Shown here one piece after another: positions 22,301 through 33,238 of a stretch of DNA of 64,000 bases. The notes under the pieces are model-generated. The model saw only the letters and a program-made list of their open reading frames with translations. It did no database searches and was not told the DNA's origin. This DNA is from Syncephalis fuscata. Its lineage: Eukaryota > Zoopagomycota > Zoopagomycetes > Zoopagales > Piptocephalidaceae. The DNA is taken from positions 248,001 through 312,000 of the forward strand of contig JAHLTZ010000032.1 in the NCBI GenBank assembly GCA_025786725.1, given 5' to 3'. How positions within the stretch are numbered: the first letter of the stretch is position 1; every line of letters starts with the position of its first letter. The position numbers were made by a program, and so were the translations under genes.

Positions 22301-22459
22301 ATGGTGCGATACGTTAGTACAAATATGCAATGGGAAACTAGCAGATGGATAAAGGATATATGCGTACAAACTAATGATGATGATAAATTTATGATGATGA
22401 CTACTTTGACATCTGATGTCATTCATCTTCCGTCCTCATCTTCAATAGAGCAAATGTAA
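22301..22459 (+). CDS. Small hypothetical ORF (52 aa)
   Basis: ATG 22301 to TAA 22457-22459 reads MVRYVSTNMQWETSRWIKD, then ICVQTNDDDKFMMMTTLTSDV and LPSSSSIEQM. The composition is protein-like (two Trp, mixed charge) and stands out from the AT-rich surroundings. No family is recognised. It could be the last exon of a gene or a small gene of its own. Confidence is low because of its length. Confidence 0.3.
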   Translation: MVRYVSTNMQWETSRWIKDICVQTNDDDKFMMMTTLTSDVIHLPSSSSIEQM

Positions 22460-22512
22460 AGTTTGATTATACAATATTGCTAAATAAAATCATTTAGCCA
22501 CCAATCACATTG

Positions 22513-22880
22513 ATGATTAGTAAATTACTTAATATGAATGTAATGCCGTTAATGCAATCAATGAAACAATTGCCTAAATACATCACTGGCACTATTGCTA
22601 AAATGACGACATGACTACAATTGTATTGGGAATAGTCGATTCTAATATACCATCTCTATTAAAAAATCAGGCAGTCGTCATTAAAGTTTCAGATAGTTGT
22701 AATACTGTTTTAGACAAAACCAAAAATAAAACAGCTTTGTTTTATTTAAGACAAATATTTATTGGTTACCCAGCTATGGTGGATAGCTTGCTTATGACTG
22801 ATATCTTTACTTATTTCTCATATGCTTGTATGAATAACCAGCCATTACTAGCAATTTTTAGCAACATTGGTTCAATATGA
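22513..22880 (+). CDS. Two short ORFs chained by ATGA overlaps
   Basis: ORF 1 (22513-22614, 33 aa, MISKLLNMNVMPLMQ..) stops in the TGA of an ATGA that also starts ORF 2 (22611-22880, 89 aa, ..VIKVSDSCNTVLDKTKN..YFSYACMNNQPLLA). ORF 2 in turn stops in an ATGA overlapping the Met at 22877 of the LEA-like gene. The two short ORFs do not look like any family I know. They may be chance ORFs in the leader, or an N-terminal extension of the following gene broken by two frame slips. Confidence 0.25.
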
Positions 22881-25800
22881 CTTTAGTTGACACTATTCAA
22901 TCGTTTTTCTATCATAAAGATGGCTCGTCTACGGATGATACTATGAGAGAACATGGAAAAAGGCTAGCCGAGATGGTGGCCAATGCAAAGGAACAGATGA
23001 TCCGTGCGTATGGCCGATCGGCAGAAGAACTTGGTCGATTAGCACAAGATTTAGAAGAGGCAGAGCGACGTGCCGATGCTATTCGTCGTCGTGGTAAAAC
23101 ACGGGTTGAAGTTGATCGTGACTGGTCAGCTGGTTATTTCCACGGCAAGCTTGACCAAGCAACGGGACGACCACGACAAACACTCGATCAGATTTACGCG
23201 ACCAGTCGAGAAAATCCCGATTGGGCTATAGGCTATTTCCGCGGCCGATTGGACGAAGCACGCGATATTTCCGAGACTGCGTTTAATCGGGCCCGTGAAA
23301 ATGGATGGCAAATGGCCGAAAGTCTATGGAGCTCAACGCAAGACGCCGCCTCTTATCTAAAAGATAAAGGCCAATCCATTGTTTGGAGCGGTAAAGAATG
23401 GGTAACGGCACAGATTGACGACAACGGCAGCGACAAATACGAAGCAGCAACTACCGACAAGGATTTACTTAAAATACCCGGGCAAGGCTGGCTTAATCAT
23501 ATTTACAGTGAAATTAAATCAGCTGCAGTTGAACGTGCCAAGTATAATCGTGAACAGACACGGGAGCATGCGCAAGAAGTTGAGGATATGGCCGAAAGCA
23601 TTCTGCACGAAACGAATCATTTAGGCGATAAATTGGCCCATATAGCCGGAGAAGTAAAATCGCATTTGAACCATATGATTACTGGCGATAGTTCAGAAAT
23701 AGATAATGAGCCATCGCCACGTTTTGGAGAACAAATGAGTAAAACGGCTGAGAAGATAAAAGATAGAGCAACATTAAAAGCAGGACAAGTATACGATGAT
23801 GTCACTCATGTTAAAGACGAGGCTACAAACTTATTCGAATCAATGACCGATAACAATTGGTATTTGAACAAGGATAAATATCATAACATGCAAGATTATG
23901 TTCAGTCCTTTAAAGATTCAATGTTGGATAGCACAAGTGAAAATGTTAAAGATCGATTGGAATACGAGGCCAGACATTTACGCGACAAATCACACGCTAT
24001 GTTAAGCGATGCCAAAGACACGATGCAAGAGATGTATATAAACTACGTGATAAGGTCACTGATAGTGACACAGCGAAGCAAGTTAAAGATGAATTTAATC
24101 GCCGTGCTGCCCATGCCGGCGATAAGGCGCAGTCAATGGCAAAGGAAGCAAAGCACAGCGTTGAAAAGAATGCAAAGGATGCAAACACAAGCTTGAAGAG
24201 GGTGCAGGAAATGTAAAGCACAAGGTTGAAAAGAATGCAAAGAAGCAAAGCATAAGCTTGAAGAGGATGCAGGAAATATAAAGCACAAGGTTGAAAAGAA
24301 TGCAAAAGATGCAAAGCACAAGCTTGAAGAGGTGCAGGAAATGTAAAGCACAAGGTTGAAAAGAATGCAAAGGAGCAAAGCATAAGCTTGAAAAGGACAC
24401 GAAAGAAGCTAAAAAGGCCACACACAATATGTTACAAGATTTGATTGCCAATGTACGTGAACAATTAAGTCGTAGCGGCGAATGGGCTCGTGATCATGTT
24501 TATCCTGCCACCAAGTTAAAGATAGTTGGCTTGAGAATCACAACGATAATGAAGCATTAAATGCCAACGATTTTGCTACAAAAAGCCGATCAATAGCTGC
24601 CAATTATTTGGCACAACAAGTGATTGCTTTGACCCAACAATCGGATCAAACAGTGAGTGCTACGCGCCGTAATATCGATGCACTTGAAAAAGAGCTTGAT
24701 CGAAATTTACACGACGTTGTAAGTCGGGTACAACGTGCTGGTCGCAACAATGACGCAAAAAAGGCAATTGCCGAAGCAGATAAAAATCGACTTATTATGT
24801 ACGTACGTGCTACACTTGCTCGTATTGAACGTGATGCTCGTGATGGCTACTCAGCCATCCAAGAAATGCGTGACGATACATCCGATCAAATTCAGCAATA
24901 TCATTCACTGACTGGACAACAGCAGCGTGTTCAATTACCCGAAAGTAATTCGTTAGACGCTCGATTTGATGGATTATCACAGCGAGTTATGCAACAAATC
25001 AATCAAGCTGAAGAATGGGCCCGTCGTCGGTATGAAGTTAGTCGTAAAATGCGACATCGGGCTGAATTGGCCATGGAAGGTGATTTAAGTGAATTTGTTG
25101 ATAGTTTACGTGGCTGGCTTGACATGGCACACCAACTGGCCGAGCAGCATCACGAACAAATGATGACAGAAAGCCGAGTACTTGGTAATGAACTAGTTAG
25201 TCAATTTGATCCATATTATTCAGTATTGCAAAAAGGAGAGCAGCCTGTGGCGTCTTTATTGGCATCATTGCCAAATAAACAAAAAGATAGCCAGTCACAC
25301 CAACAGCAATATTATCATTACCGTCGTTTACCACAGAGCGACAAATCATCCACAATACTTGGTAATACCGTTCAGTCATGGTGGCACTGGTTTATTGGCG
25401 ATCAAGCCGATAGTTATATGGGCCAAAACCGACATGCCTTATCCACGAAGACAGCAGCTCAGTTGGCCCGCGAACAATTAGCATTTGCCCATAACGAGTC
25501 GGCAGCCATGCTCTGGCCATTATCCACTCTACATGACGCTGTTTCGCACGCGCGGTCACAAATTGAAGCGGTGTACGACCGATGGATACACCATGAGCCT
25601 GAGCATGCGTTATGGCATAAACAACATCATGCTTACGATCGTATTAAAGATGGCCATGGCTATCATCCATTGCTTAACAAGGCGGATGAGCCACCAGCAC
25701 CGCAGCATCGATACAGACCCAGTTTATCTGGTCAGTTTGGCTATCAATACTTGCCGAGCACTGTGCAAAATACCATGGATGAGCTGCCATTAACTATGAT

Positions 25801-26377
25801 GTATGGCACAGGTCTACTAATTCTAATGGCTATTTTTATTGGTTTAAAACGTCAAAAAGAACGAATAGCACACAAAACGGTCATCACCACTATTGATGAA
25901 GCTAATGTTTACGAAAGACCAGCCCGAATGGTAACACGCAGTATGCAAGAGGATACGTATTGTGAAACATCTCAGGACAAAGATCAGGCCACAGCAGAGC
26001 CGCTCCGAGAGAATCTACTACGCCGCACTGCGTCCACTTCATCCATTAGCGTTCCTTCCTCATCGTTAACCGGTAGAGTCTATGCCAATGCCAATGCCTT
26101 AGTTAATGCCACCGATACACTTTTCCACATGGTATATACGCTGCCGGTAGCACTACCGCTTCTCGGTATTCTAGAGTATGTAGGCTACACACCCTGGGTA
26201 TTACACGCACTCTACATCAGCTTTACCGTCGGCCAAGTATGCCAGGCTATGCGCGATGCTATCACACATAAAGGCCGATGCTGGTCTGACGTTGGCGAGG
26301 CGACTACAATAGGCGTTATTGTGCTGGCAAGTCTCTTCTCCTTCTATACATCACTAAGTGGACAGCCTTTAGTGTAG
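22877..26377 (+). CDS. Long LEA-like amphipathic-helix protein with C-terminal membrane helices
   Basis: An intronless stretch of about 3.5 kb. From MTLVDTIQSFFYHKDG it codes for charged heptad/11-mer helices (AKEQMIRAYGRSAEELG, KDEATNLFESM, YEARHLRDKSHAML), an internal duplicate DWSAGYFHGKLDQA / DWAIGYFRGRLDEA, and Lys/Glu repeats (AKHKVEKNAKDAKHKLEE) like LEA or apolipoprotein-type helices. A second open segment from 24608 continues helical (ATRRNIDALEKELDRNLHD), then has hydrophobic segments GTGLLILMAIFIGL, VALPLLGILEYVG and GVIVLASLFSF, so the C-terminus is probably in a membrane. The frame is broken near 24035, once in each 65-nt repeat copy and near 24515; together the pieces would form one protein of about 1150 aa. 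Function is unknown; membrane or desiccation protection is only a guess from composition. Confidence 0.6.
24151..24410 (+). repeat. Four tandem 65-nt repeats in the LEA-like gene
   Basis: Copies start at 24151, 24216, 24281 and 24346. The in-frame unit would be 66 nt (22 codons, KHKVEKNAKDAKHKLEED..), but each of the first three is 65 nt and the base is missing at a different place in each; the fourth also lacks one. A multiple of three is expected for a coding repeat. Confidence 0.85.
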
Positions 26378-27070
26378 CCTAGATGTGCCAGTATAATGAT
26401 TCATTCAATGTAAATAGTCTATCTACCAGATACTTTATATCTTCATAGTAACTATTCACTCCTACGAGGCAGGTACTCCAGTATAGTAAAAATAGCTTTT
26501 GATACTGTCTATAATAAATCTTTTATTGTCAGCATGTGTTATGGCTGTGTGCGTACAAGTTGTGGAGACACAACAAACACCAATAAAATGGCCGATTCCC
26601 ACGTGATACTGTGGTGTAAACGTGTTTATGATGGCCAAGAAAATCTTGCCACTACAAATGAAGCAATTATTCGTACACATCGCCCCCTTCTTCATCACAC
26701 TCCTTTTGTCTTTACTCCATTTTACTGCTTTTCTAACTACAACTGTCCTTATCGGCGAGTATCACTGCTGTTGCAACTACTCTACTTGTTCTGCCCTCGT
26801 GCTTCTCCTCTGCCTTCTTTATTAATTCTTTTTTTGATTGCCCTTTTTTCTTCATCGTGGACTTCCACGTTGATCTGTTTGTATTCCCATTTGTTTAAAG
26901 CTATTGTTTCGATTGTATCTGGATTTACAATCTCTTTCTATTCACCTTCACTTTTTACTTCGCTATTATTATCGGTTTTGCGATTTAATTTCTACGCTTT
27001 ACTACATTACGTAGCCTAATACCAACACTATTACTATACACTATTTTATTTAGTAACGCCCGTTATTAAT
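26378..27070. promoter_or_regulatory. Upstream region of the GPI wall-protein gene
   Basis: Pyrimidine-rich on the + strand from about 26690 to 27000 (CTTC, CTCTT, TTTC runs). An open frame across it has the composition of a CT tract and not of a protein, so I read this as promoter and leader of the gene at 27071. Confidence 0.45.
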
Positions 27071-27691
27071 ATGTTCGCCAAGTGTGTCTCTGCTGTTGCG
27101 CTTGTTGCCGTCTTGTGCAATGTAGCCGGCGTCTTGGCCGACGTGGCTATCAACTACCCTGTTGATGGCACGAGCTGGAAGTCCGGCGAGTCGACTAAAG
27201 TTACTTGGCTGCCCGGTCCTAATGGCATCTCTCAAGGTGCGACCGTTAATATTGAACTGATGCAAGGCGACGACCCAGACAATCTAAAATTGGTCAGCGT
27301 TATTGGTCAGGCCAAAGAATCCGACCTTGGTGCGTCGGTGACAGTGCCATCGAACTTGGTGTCTGGTACCAACTATGCTATCCGTATTGGCAAAAAATAT
27401 AGTCATTATTTCAGCGTAGCTGGCTCGGCTGCTCCACCGACCACCAGCAGTGATAGCAGCACTCAAACGACCTCAACCTCAACCTCAACCTCAACCTCAA
27501 CCTCATCCAGCTCATCCAGCTCTAGCTCATCCAGCTCTAGCTCATCCAGCCCCAGCGCTTCACCATCAAAGACACCTGTTCGCATGCCATCTAGCGCCAC
27601 AATTGTTACACCAGGTGCTCAGCCATTGGTTCTTACCGGTTCACTTATCGCATTGGTGCCAGTGGCTATTCTTGCCGTTTGGGGCTTCTAA
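27071..27691 (+). CDS. Kre9/KNH-type Ser/Thr-rich GPI-anchored protein
   Basis: Cell-surface protein of the fungal Kre9/KNH (PF10342) family. Signal peptide MFAKCVSAVALVAVLCNVAGVLA, then a single beta-sandwich domain (VAINYPVDGTSWKSGEST, VTWLPGP, INIELMQGDDPDNLKLV-like, VPSNLVSGTNYAIRIG). A low-complexity Thr-Ser then Ser-only stalk follows (27465-27555), then a hydrophobic GPI-signal tail (LVLTGSLIALVPVAILAVWGF). Intronless. Codon use is GC-richer than its neighbours, with many C-ending codons, as expected for a highly expressed wall protein. No catalytic function is implied. Confidence 0.9.
   Translation: MFAKCVSAVALVAVLCNVAGVLADVAINYPVDGTSWKSGESTKVTWLPGPNGISQGATVNIELMQGDDPDNLKLVSVIGQAKESDLGASVTVPSNLVSGTNYAIRIGKKYSHYFSVAGSAAPPTTSSDSSTQTTSTSTSTSTSTSSSSSSSSSSSSSSSSPSASPSKTPVRMPSSATIVTPGAQPLVLTGSLIALVPVAILAVWGF
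27465..27551 (+). repeat. ACCTCA and TCATCCAGC tandem repeats in the Ser/Thr stalk
   Basis: Hexamer ACCTCA repeats (Thr-Ser) pass into TCATCCAGCTCTAGC repeats (poly-Ser). They encode the probably O-mannosylated stalk and are prone to length change. Confidence 0.9.
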
Positions 27692-28077
27692 TTTTATTAT
27701 TGGCACTTCAATATTCATCTATTGATTATCTGTCTGTCTATTTGCCTAGTTTGATACTCGAATCACACTGCTATTTTCATATGTCTACGCCACAAGTGTA
27801 AGCTTAATGGTGATGCAATAGTACATAGGCTAAATAGCTGTCATGATTTATTTATCTATACTAATTGATACGCAACGCAATTATTTGATTTATGTTTTAT
27901 AAACTAAGCCTGTCACACTTTCATTAATAGTGATGTGATGTGATGTGATATGAGTACTAATAAAACAATTGCTATAAATATAACTCATAGTTTTATTGAT
28001 TTACTACTACTACTGCTGCTATTATTATTATCATCACTTGAACGAGCGATAGTGCCATCGTTAGCTATACGCACTCG
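27692..28077. other. Convergent 3' region
   Basis: Spacer between the 3' ends of two convergent genes. It holds GTGAT repeats around 27932-27950 and CTA/TAT trinucleotide runs near 28000. No gene seen. Confidence 0.4.
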
Positions 28078-30225
28078 CTAATAATTAAGCCAGAATTCTA
28101 ATGGCAAAATATCGCGCATTGTCTCCCAGTGCTTCAATGCTGCCGTTTGCTGCCATTGATCGAGTCGATTATTGGCATCGGTGACGATATCGGCTTGGGC
28201 AAGTAGCTCGGCGTCAGGTGTGGGCATACGGCACTTGTCTAGCTGGTTAAATGCAAAGTACCGCATATCGCCATCTAGATAGTCAGACTCTTCAAATGGC
28301 CGTAATTCAATTGGCAGTGTTGATGCGACAAATACCTATTGTATCACACCATTAGTATGAATTTAACAGCAGCATTAATGTTGTACTTACTATATTAACT
28401 ATGCCACTATTACTAGTAGGTGATTCCTTGAAGCCAGCTACATGTGGAAATACTTCTTGCAAGGTACGCCAAATTGATAGCATTGCCTTTGCATCTTCGC
28501 CATCAATAGATCCAACAAAATTCTATATTAAAGATATAATAATAGCATATCAATTATTATGCTATCATAAAGTATAACCTATATAGCCTACCAAAGTAAG
28601 TACACCATCTGGCTTGAGTACTCGCTGAATCTCTTTAATAAACTCAAGTGAAAACAATTGCTTTGGCACGGATCCACCTGTAAATACATCGTGTAATATA
28701 TAGTCATAAGAGGCGTCAGATGCACGCTCAATAACGCCACGGCCATCCTCAAGGAATGCATGGCGTGGCTCGGGCAGTCCAAAATAATCGCGTGCATACT
28801 TGTAGACCATCGGATCAATCTCAGCAATATCTACGGTCATTTTGTGCTTTAGAAGCGAAGTAGCTGAAACACCAATGCCTAAGCCTCTGTTTATAAATTA
28901 GCAATGGTTATATATTGCAATAAATGTACTTTAGAAACTTACAATGAAAGCGCAGTCTCTGATGATGAATCCTTTTTACGTTCATGTAGTAATCGGCCCA
29001 CTACAGCACACATTAGTATCAGTGTTTAACTGGTCAGTATTTACCCACCTTCCATATAGTAGAATGATGCATAGATCGAGTCGTTTGTAGCACGGTATTG
29101 GCCACCGATGAGCGAATGACCAGATCGCAGCATACGAAAAGCGCGCGTTGACTCATCTACAACGGAAAGCTGTCCGGTAATTGATTCAATTCGATCGATC
29201 ATAGTATAGTTACTGCCGGTAATAACATGTTTACTCTAGTAGGCAACAAATCATTAATATTAACTCTATTAACAACTTGGTGCACTTACTGGTTTAAATC
29301 CTCGTTGGCATTGTGGATGCTGGAAAAGAACAAGTGCTACAAGACCAGTAACAACAAATTGCGGTGCATAGCGTAGTGTTAATCGGGACGGCATCATTGA
29401 GGACTCGACCACAGGCGATTTATCGGCAGTATTTGCCGCAGCACTCTTTTGTCGAAGTGCTTCGGTTACAATGAGTTTAATAAAGACCGATAATACGGCA
29501 TTCAATCCCGCTTGCCATAGCAGTGTCTCACAACGATGCGATGAATCGACGTGTGTAAATGCCCAGGTTGTAGCTGCCAATGCAATGGCATATACAATAG
29601 CACTGGGTGCAATGCGTGCACTAGGCAGCACCGATGCTCGTCCAGAGAAGCAAGCAATACCATTTACAATACCCAGTAGAGCGAATGACGAATAGCTAAG
29701 AAATAGCTGAGTGATATGTGGACCATTAAGTGGACCCATAACACCGCTCCAGCTGAATAGCCAGCTCATTGTGTAGGGTGCAAACGCGAGTAATACCGAT
29801 AGCGTGTCAAGCATTGCGGCCAATACTCGCCAGGTACGTAGGCGACGGATGGCCGGTGTATCGTCGGGCTGTCCGCTTGGGAACCGCACCTGGATGTAGC
29901 CGCGCACTGTGCCCGATAAGAAGAATAGCGATGACATGGGCATGAATGCTAGACGAGCAAACATATTGCCATAAAGCGGCTCAAGATAGGCTGGACCTGC
30001 TTGATGGATTTGCCCAAGAGAAAATGCACTTGCCAATAGTACGGCAAGACGTGGTAAGAAAAACATTGAGCTGCCACCGACATCGCCTTGCTGTTGTTGC
30101 TGCTTAGACGTGGCGTCTTTTCCCGTTACTGTTGTCGAAGATGTGATTGAGCCGTTATCCCCGTCATTGCTACTACTATCTGCGGCTTCTTCCTTAACGC
30201 GCTTCCGCACTGTGTTTGTCGACAT
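28078..30225 (-). CDS. Membrane protein with spermidine/spermine synthase-like domain
   Basis: Starts MSTNTVRKRVKEEAADSS at 30225; an N-terminal basic/Ser tail and poly-Gln precede about seven hydrophobic helices (LPRLAVLLASAFSLGQ, MSSLFFLSGTVRGYI, MLDTLSVLLAFAPYT, QLFLSYSSFALLGIVNGIA and others). After introns comes a soluble domain: IGGQYRATNDSIYASFYYMEG, a SAM/dcSAM-type loop ALSLGLGIGVSATSLL, MTVDIAEIDPMVYKYARDYF, FLEDGRGVIERA and YDYILHDVF, matching the PF01564 fold. The arrangement resembles fungal membrane-anchored members of unknown substrate. The typical GGGDG loop of true spermidine synthase is changed to GLGIG, so polyamine synthesis is uncertain. Confidence 0.82.
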
Positions 30226-30227
30226 TG

Positions 30228-30228
<1 letters not shown>

Positions 30229-30260
<32 letters not shown>
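30229..30260. repeat. (TA)n(TG)n microsatellite
   Basis: A run of TATATA followed by TGTGTG immediately upstream of the start codon of the minus-strand gene at 30225. Confidence 0.9.
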
Positions 30261-31054
30261 GATACACTGGAAGCAGTTAAGATTCCGGCTTAACAACAAA
30301 GAACTGACACAATAGTGAACGTAGTCGCAATGCAAGGAAAAAGGATAAAGGCCATACACAATCGTGTTTGAGAAGAAATCCACGACGACTGGTGAAGTTT
30401 TATTAAGATATAATCAATATCGCAGATTTGACACAATATGAGTTGAGCACTTGATTCAGTACTGTTTTGTTATATTTCTATTGATATTGGAAATGGAGCT
30501 ATGGGCTAATAAAGTTTGTTTATTTTAAAGTTGGATATTTAGCCGTGCAACTAATAATGCTTTTGTATTTATTAGTTGTAACTATTTTTAGACGTCTTTT
30601 ATTACATATCAATCTATTATAAATTAATATATGATAAGGTTTAGTAAAAAATATTACAGATAAATTCTAGTTAATCGTTGATTGCTTGTATAGCCATTTA
30701 CTGTGGCCCATTAATTATACACAATGCTCCATTGTGCGTAACAGGCTTTGTTACCTTGTACCTTTCTATCGGTTTATTATGATTCTTATTTACTTGGATT
30801 GTTTAGAATAAAAAACTACGTTAAAATCAGCCTATCTATTTTATGCTAAAATGCATTTATTTTTACAAGTAATTATCTTGTAATTGAATTGCCACAAGTC
30901 CACTGATTATATAAAATGCTATGCTATTATCTTTACCTAAAGGATGTTCTGTTGTTCTTTAATGATTTTAAAATAAAATAAATCAATATTTAAACTATTT
31001 TTGATGTTGCTTTAATAGAATGAATAAAAATAACGGTTTTATTACTACAAAGAT
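30261..31054. other. AT-rich intergenic region
   Basis: Promoter side of the spermidine-synthase-like gene and 3' side of the first DUF300 gene. No gene seen. Confidence 0.4.
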
Positions 31055-32307
31055 TTACGAATGGCGATAGACAATTGAGAGGTTTCCTTGCATTGTTATT
31101 AGATAGTCCTCCCTTGCATTATTGTGGAATATTGCACTAATTGCATGGCATAGCTCTAATAATATCTCCCATGGATTAAGAGCATCCCGAAATATTCTCC
31201 AAGAAGGCGTAGAAAGCTTAAGTTTTTGTATCTTGCTACTGATGGGACAGATATTGGTTGTGTGTGAAATGTATTTGTAATGGTCAAAGGCATATAAATG
31301 CACAAGTGCAAGAGCAATGAGTTCAACGTTAATCATTACGGCGTTAACTCCACGAGCGATATCGACAGCCGACCAATGGTTGGTGAAGCTAAATACATTG
31401 AAATGCACCAGTATAGCTAGAAAAAGCTTTTGAATAGTAACCAGAAACACTGCCTATAAGTCACATCGATAATCAATGGAATGCTTTCTATTGACATAAA
31501 TATCACTTACCATTTTAACGGAAAAAAACTGAACATTAGGATCATGAAATCTTATTTTGATACGAATAGCGTAATAAATCGATAGCAATCCTTGCATTGC
31601 TACCAACATAGAAGCCCCGTTAATAATGTTGATCCATAGATTGGCATAATATGGTGCAAGTGAACCAGGGCATAAAAGATTAAAATGATGGGTAGTTGCG
31701 GCAATAATCGCAGCAACCGGCTTTATAGCGACATACTGAAGCACCATAATTTTGGTAATATCTAGGAATTTGGGTGATTTAGGCTGAAAGCAAAATTGGG
31801 ATAAAAAGGGACGGCAAGTTGTATCAGTAATTGATTCTTTAATCGCTGATTCTTCGACCGACTTGGCTGATGCGTCGGAAAGATAGTTGCACAGTAAAAT
31901 AAAGAACGAACCCATCAGAATTGCTTCGTAAAGATCGCCCATGGCCTCAATGTAGAATGCTTTACGATAGAACAAATAAGAGAACAGAGTACTGATAGCG
32001 TAAATGGGAGTAAAAAATAGGATTCGAATAATATACCGCTGTTGGGATGGCTAAATGACAGAAGCAGTGCTGTATTAGTTTTTCTGTGGCATGCTTATAG
32101 ACTATTCACTTTGCCCACCTTATTGTAGTTGATAGCATGTCGGTAAATAGTAATAAAACTAATTGTAGTTGCTATTAGGGCCGCAACAGCACACACTCCC
32201 CAGCCGAATTGATGCATCGTTAGGCGGCTAGTGTAAAAATGAATGGAATCGTGCACCTGCATGCTTTCACACTCATCGGTGATTAAAGCATTTGCTACTG
32301 GTGCCAT
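31055..32307 (-). CDS. DUF300/TMEM184 (Ost-alpha family) membrane protein 1
   Basis: Seven-helix integral membrane protein of the PF03619 family. Exon 1 starts MAPVANALITDECESMQ and holds helix 1 (WGVCAVAALIATTISF); then PSQQRYIIRILFFTPIYAIST, YEAILMGSFFILLCNYLSD, PKFLDITKIMVLQYVAIKP, CPGSLAPYYANLWINIING and, after an intron, AVFLVTIQKLFLAILVH and NVELIALALVHLYAF. It has the family's QQRYI..R, YEA and Q-Y-xxxKP signatures. The tail is short and basic. It is a tandem paralogue of the gene at 33239. Transport or signalling roles are known for some relatives, but none can be inferred here. Confidence 0.88.
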
Positions 32308-33238
32308 CGTGTAGATTTCTTTGATACTTTAAAACAAAGACAGTTTTGCTAGAAGCCTATTTTGAAATCTCGCACCACAATGCTCGAAAGAATAGATATT
32401 GCAATGCTGATGCTGAGATATTGGTGTATTTTGACGTTAACTTGTAAATTAATGGAAATGTAGTGCGATCAGTATATCACAACGGTATGGCAAAAACACT
32501 TTTGCAGGCGATAAAAAGGGAATATATGGATATCTATGCGTTCGGAGATTTTTAAAAAAGAGAAACAATTTCTTTGTATGTTATATATGGCGTTATATAT
32601 ATATTAATATCTATATAGCACCCAGTATGTTTTCCAAACGACAAAGCTGGAGAACCTTTTGGCCATGAAACTATCATGCGACAGTTTTCTAACAGTAAGG
32701 AACGAGTTATTCAACTTTAAAACACCATTGACTGCATGAAACAACAATTTATTTCAATAGCTTCAAGTTAACAAAAAAGTAATTGATTAACGACAAAGAT
32801 CACGTTTCAAGTGCCCTTCAAAGCAGTCATTCTTTGCTATACAGGGATTGCTTCACAAACACCCCTTACCCTTACAGGTGCTATGAAGCATTGTGTAAAT
32901 TTGGCAAAAGAATGATCAGTTTATTTCGGCATATTCAATTGTCTAACATCTATTATTATAACTCACACCTGAATAAGGGAAATACGTTTTAATGCTATAG
33001 AAAACAGAAACAAACACCAACGCCTATTAGCAAATTAGAGTGCTATCTAGTGTTTGAATCACACCATTGCATGCATAAAAGACAAATAAATCTAATCGTG
33101 CAATTCTACGATCTGGCCATACCTTAATAGCTACTTAATTAATCGAGTGTAGCTATGGATAGTTAGAAGGTTTGCCGCCATACGTGTTGGCCTCCATGTT
33201 AGCCTTGTAGCCGGGCTGCTCATGGCCCCCCGTTACAG
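32308..33238. other. Intergenic region between the tandem DUF300 genes
   Basis: AT-rich; open frames here are short and look like chance. It presumably contains the promoter of the first DUF300 gene and the 3' end of the second. Confidence 0.4.

Noticed and set aside
22340-22352. Reverse-strand TATATCCTTT
   Set aside because: It overlaps a plus-strand ORF, and no minus-strand exon can be placed next to it.
24095-24451. Minus-strand open frames of 80-140 codons rich in Phe, Cys, Leu and Ser
   Set aside because: They are antisense shadows of the Lys/Glu repeat block of the LEA-like gene.
26534-27019. 161-codon open frame on the + strand
   Set aside because: It runs through a CT-rich leader and reads as Ser/Leu/Phe/Pro low complexity; better explained as promoter and 5' leader of the GPI-protein gene.
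33046-33060. GTTTGAATCACACC, similar to a tRNA T-arm
   Set aside because: No acceptor stem or anticodon arm can be placed around it.
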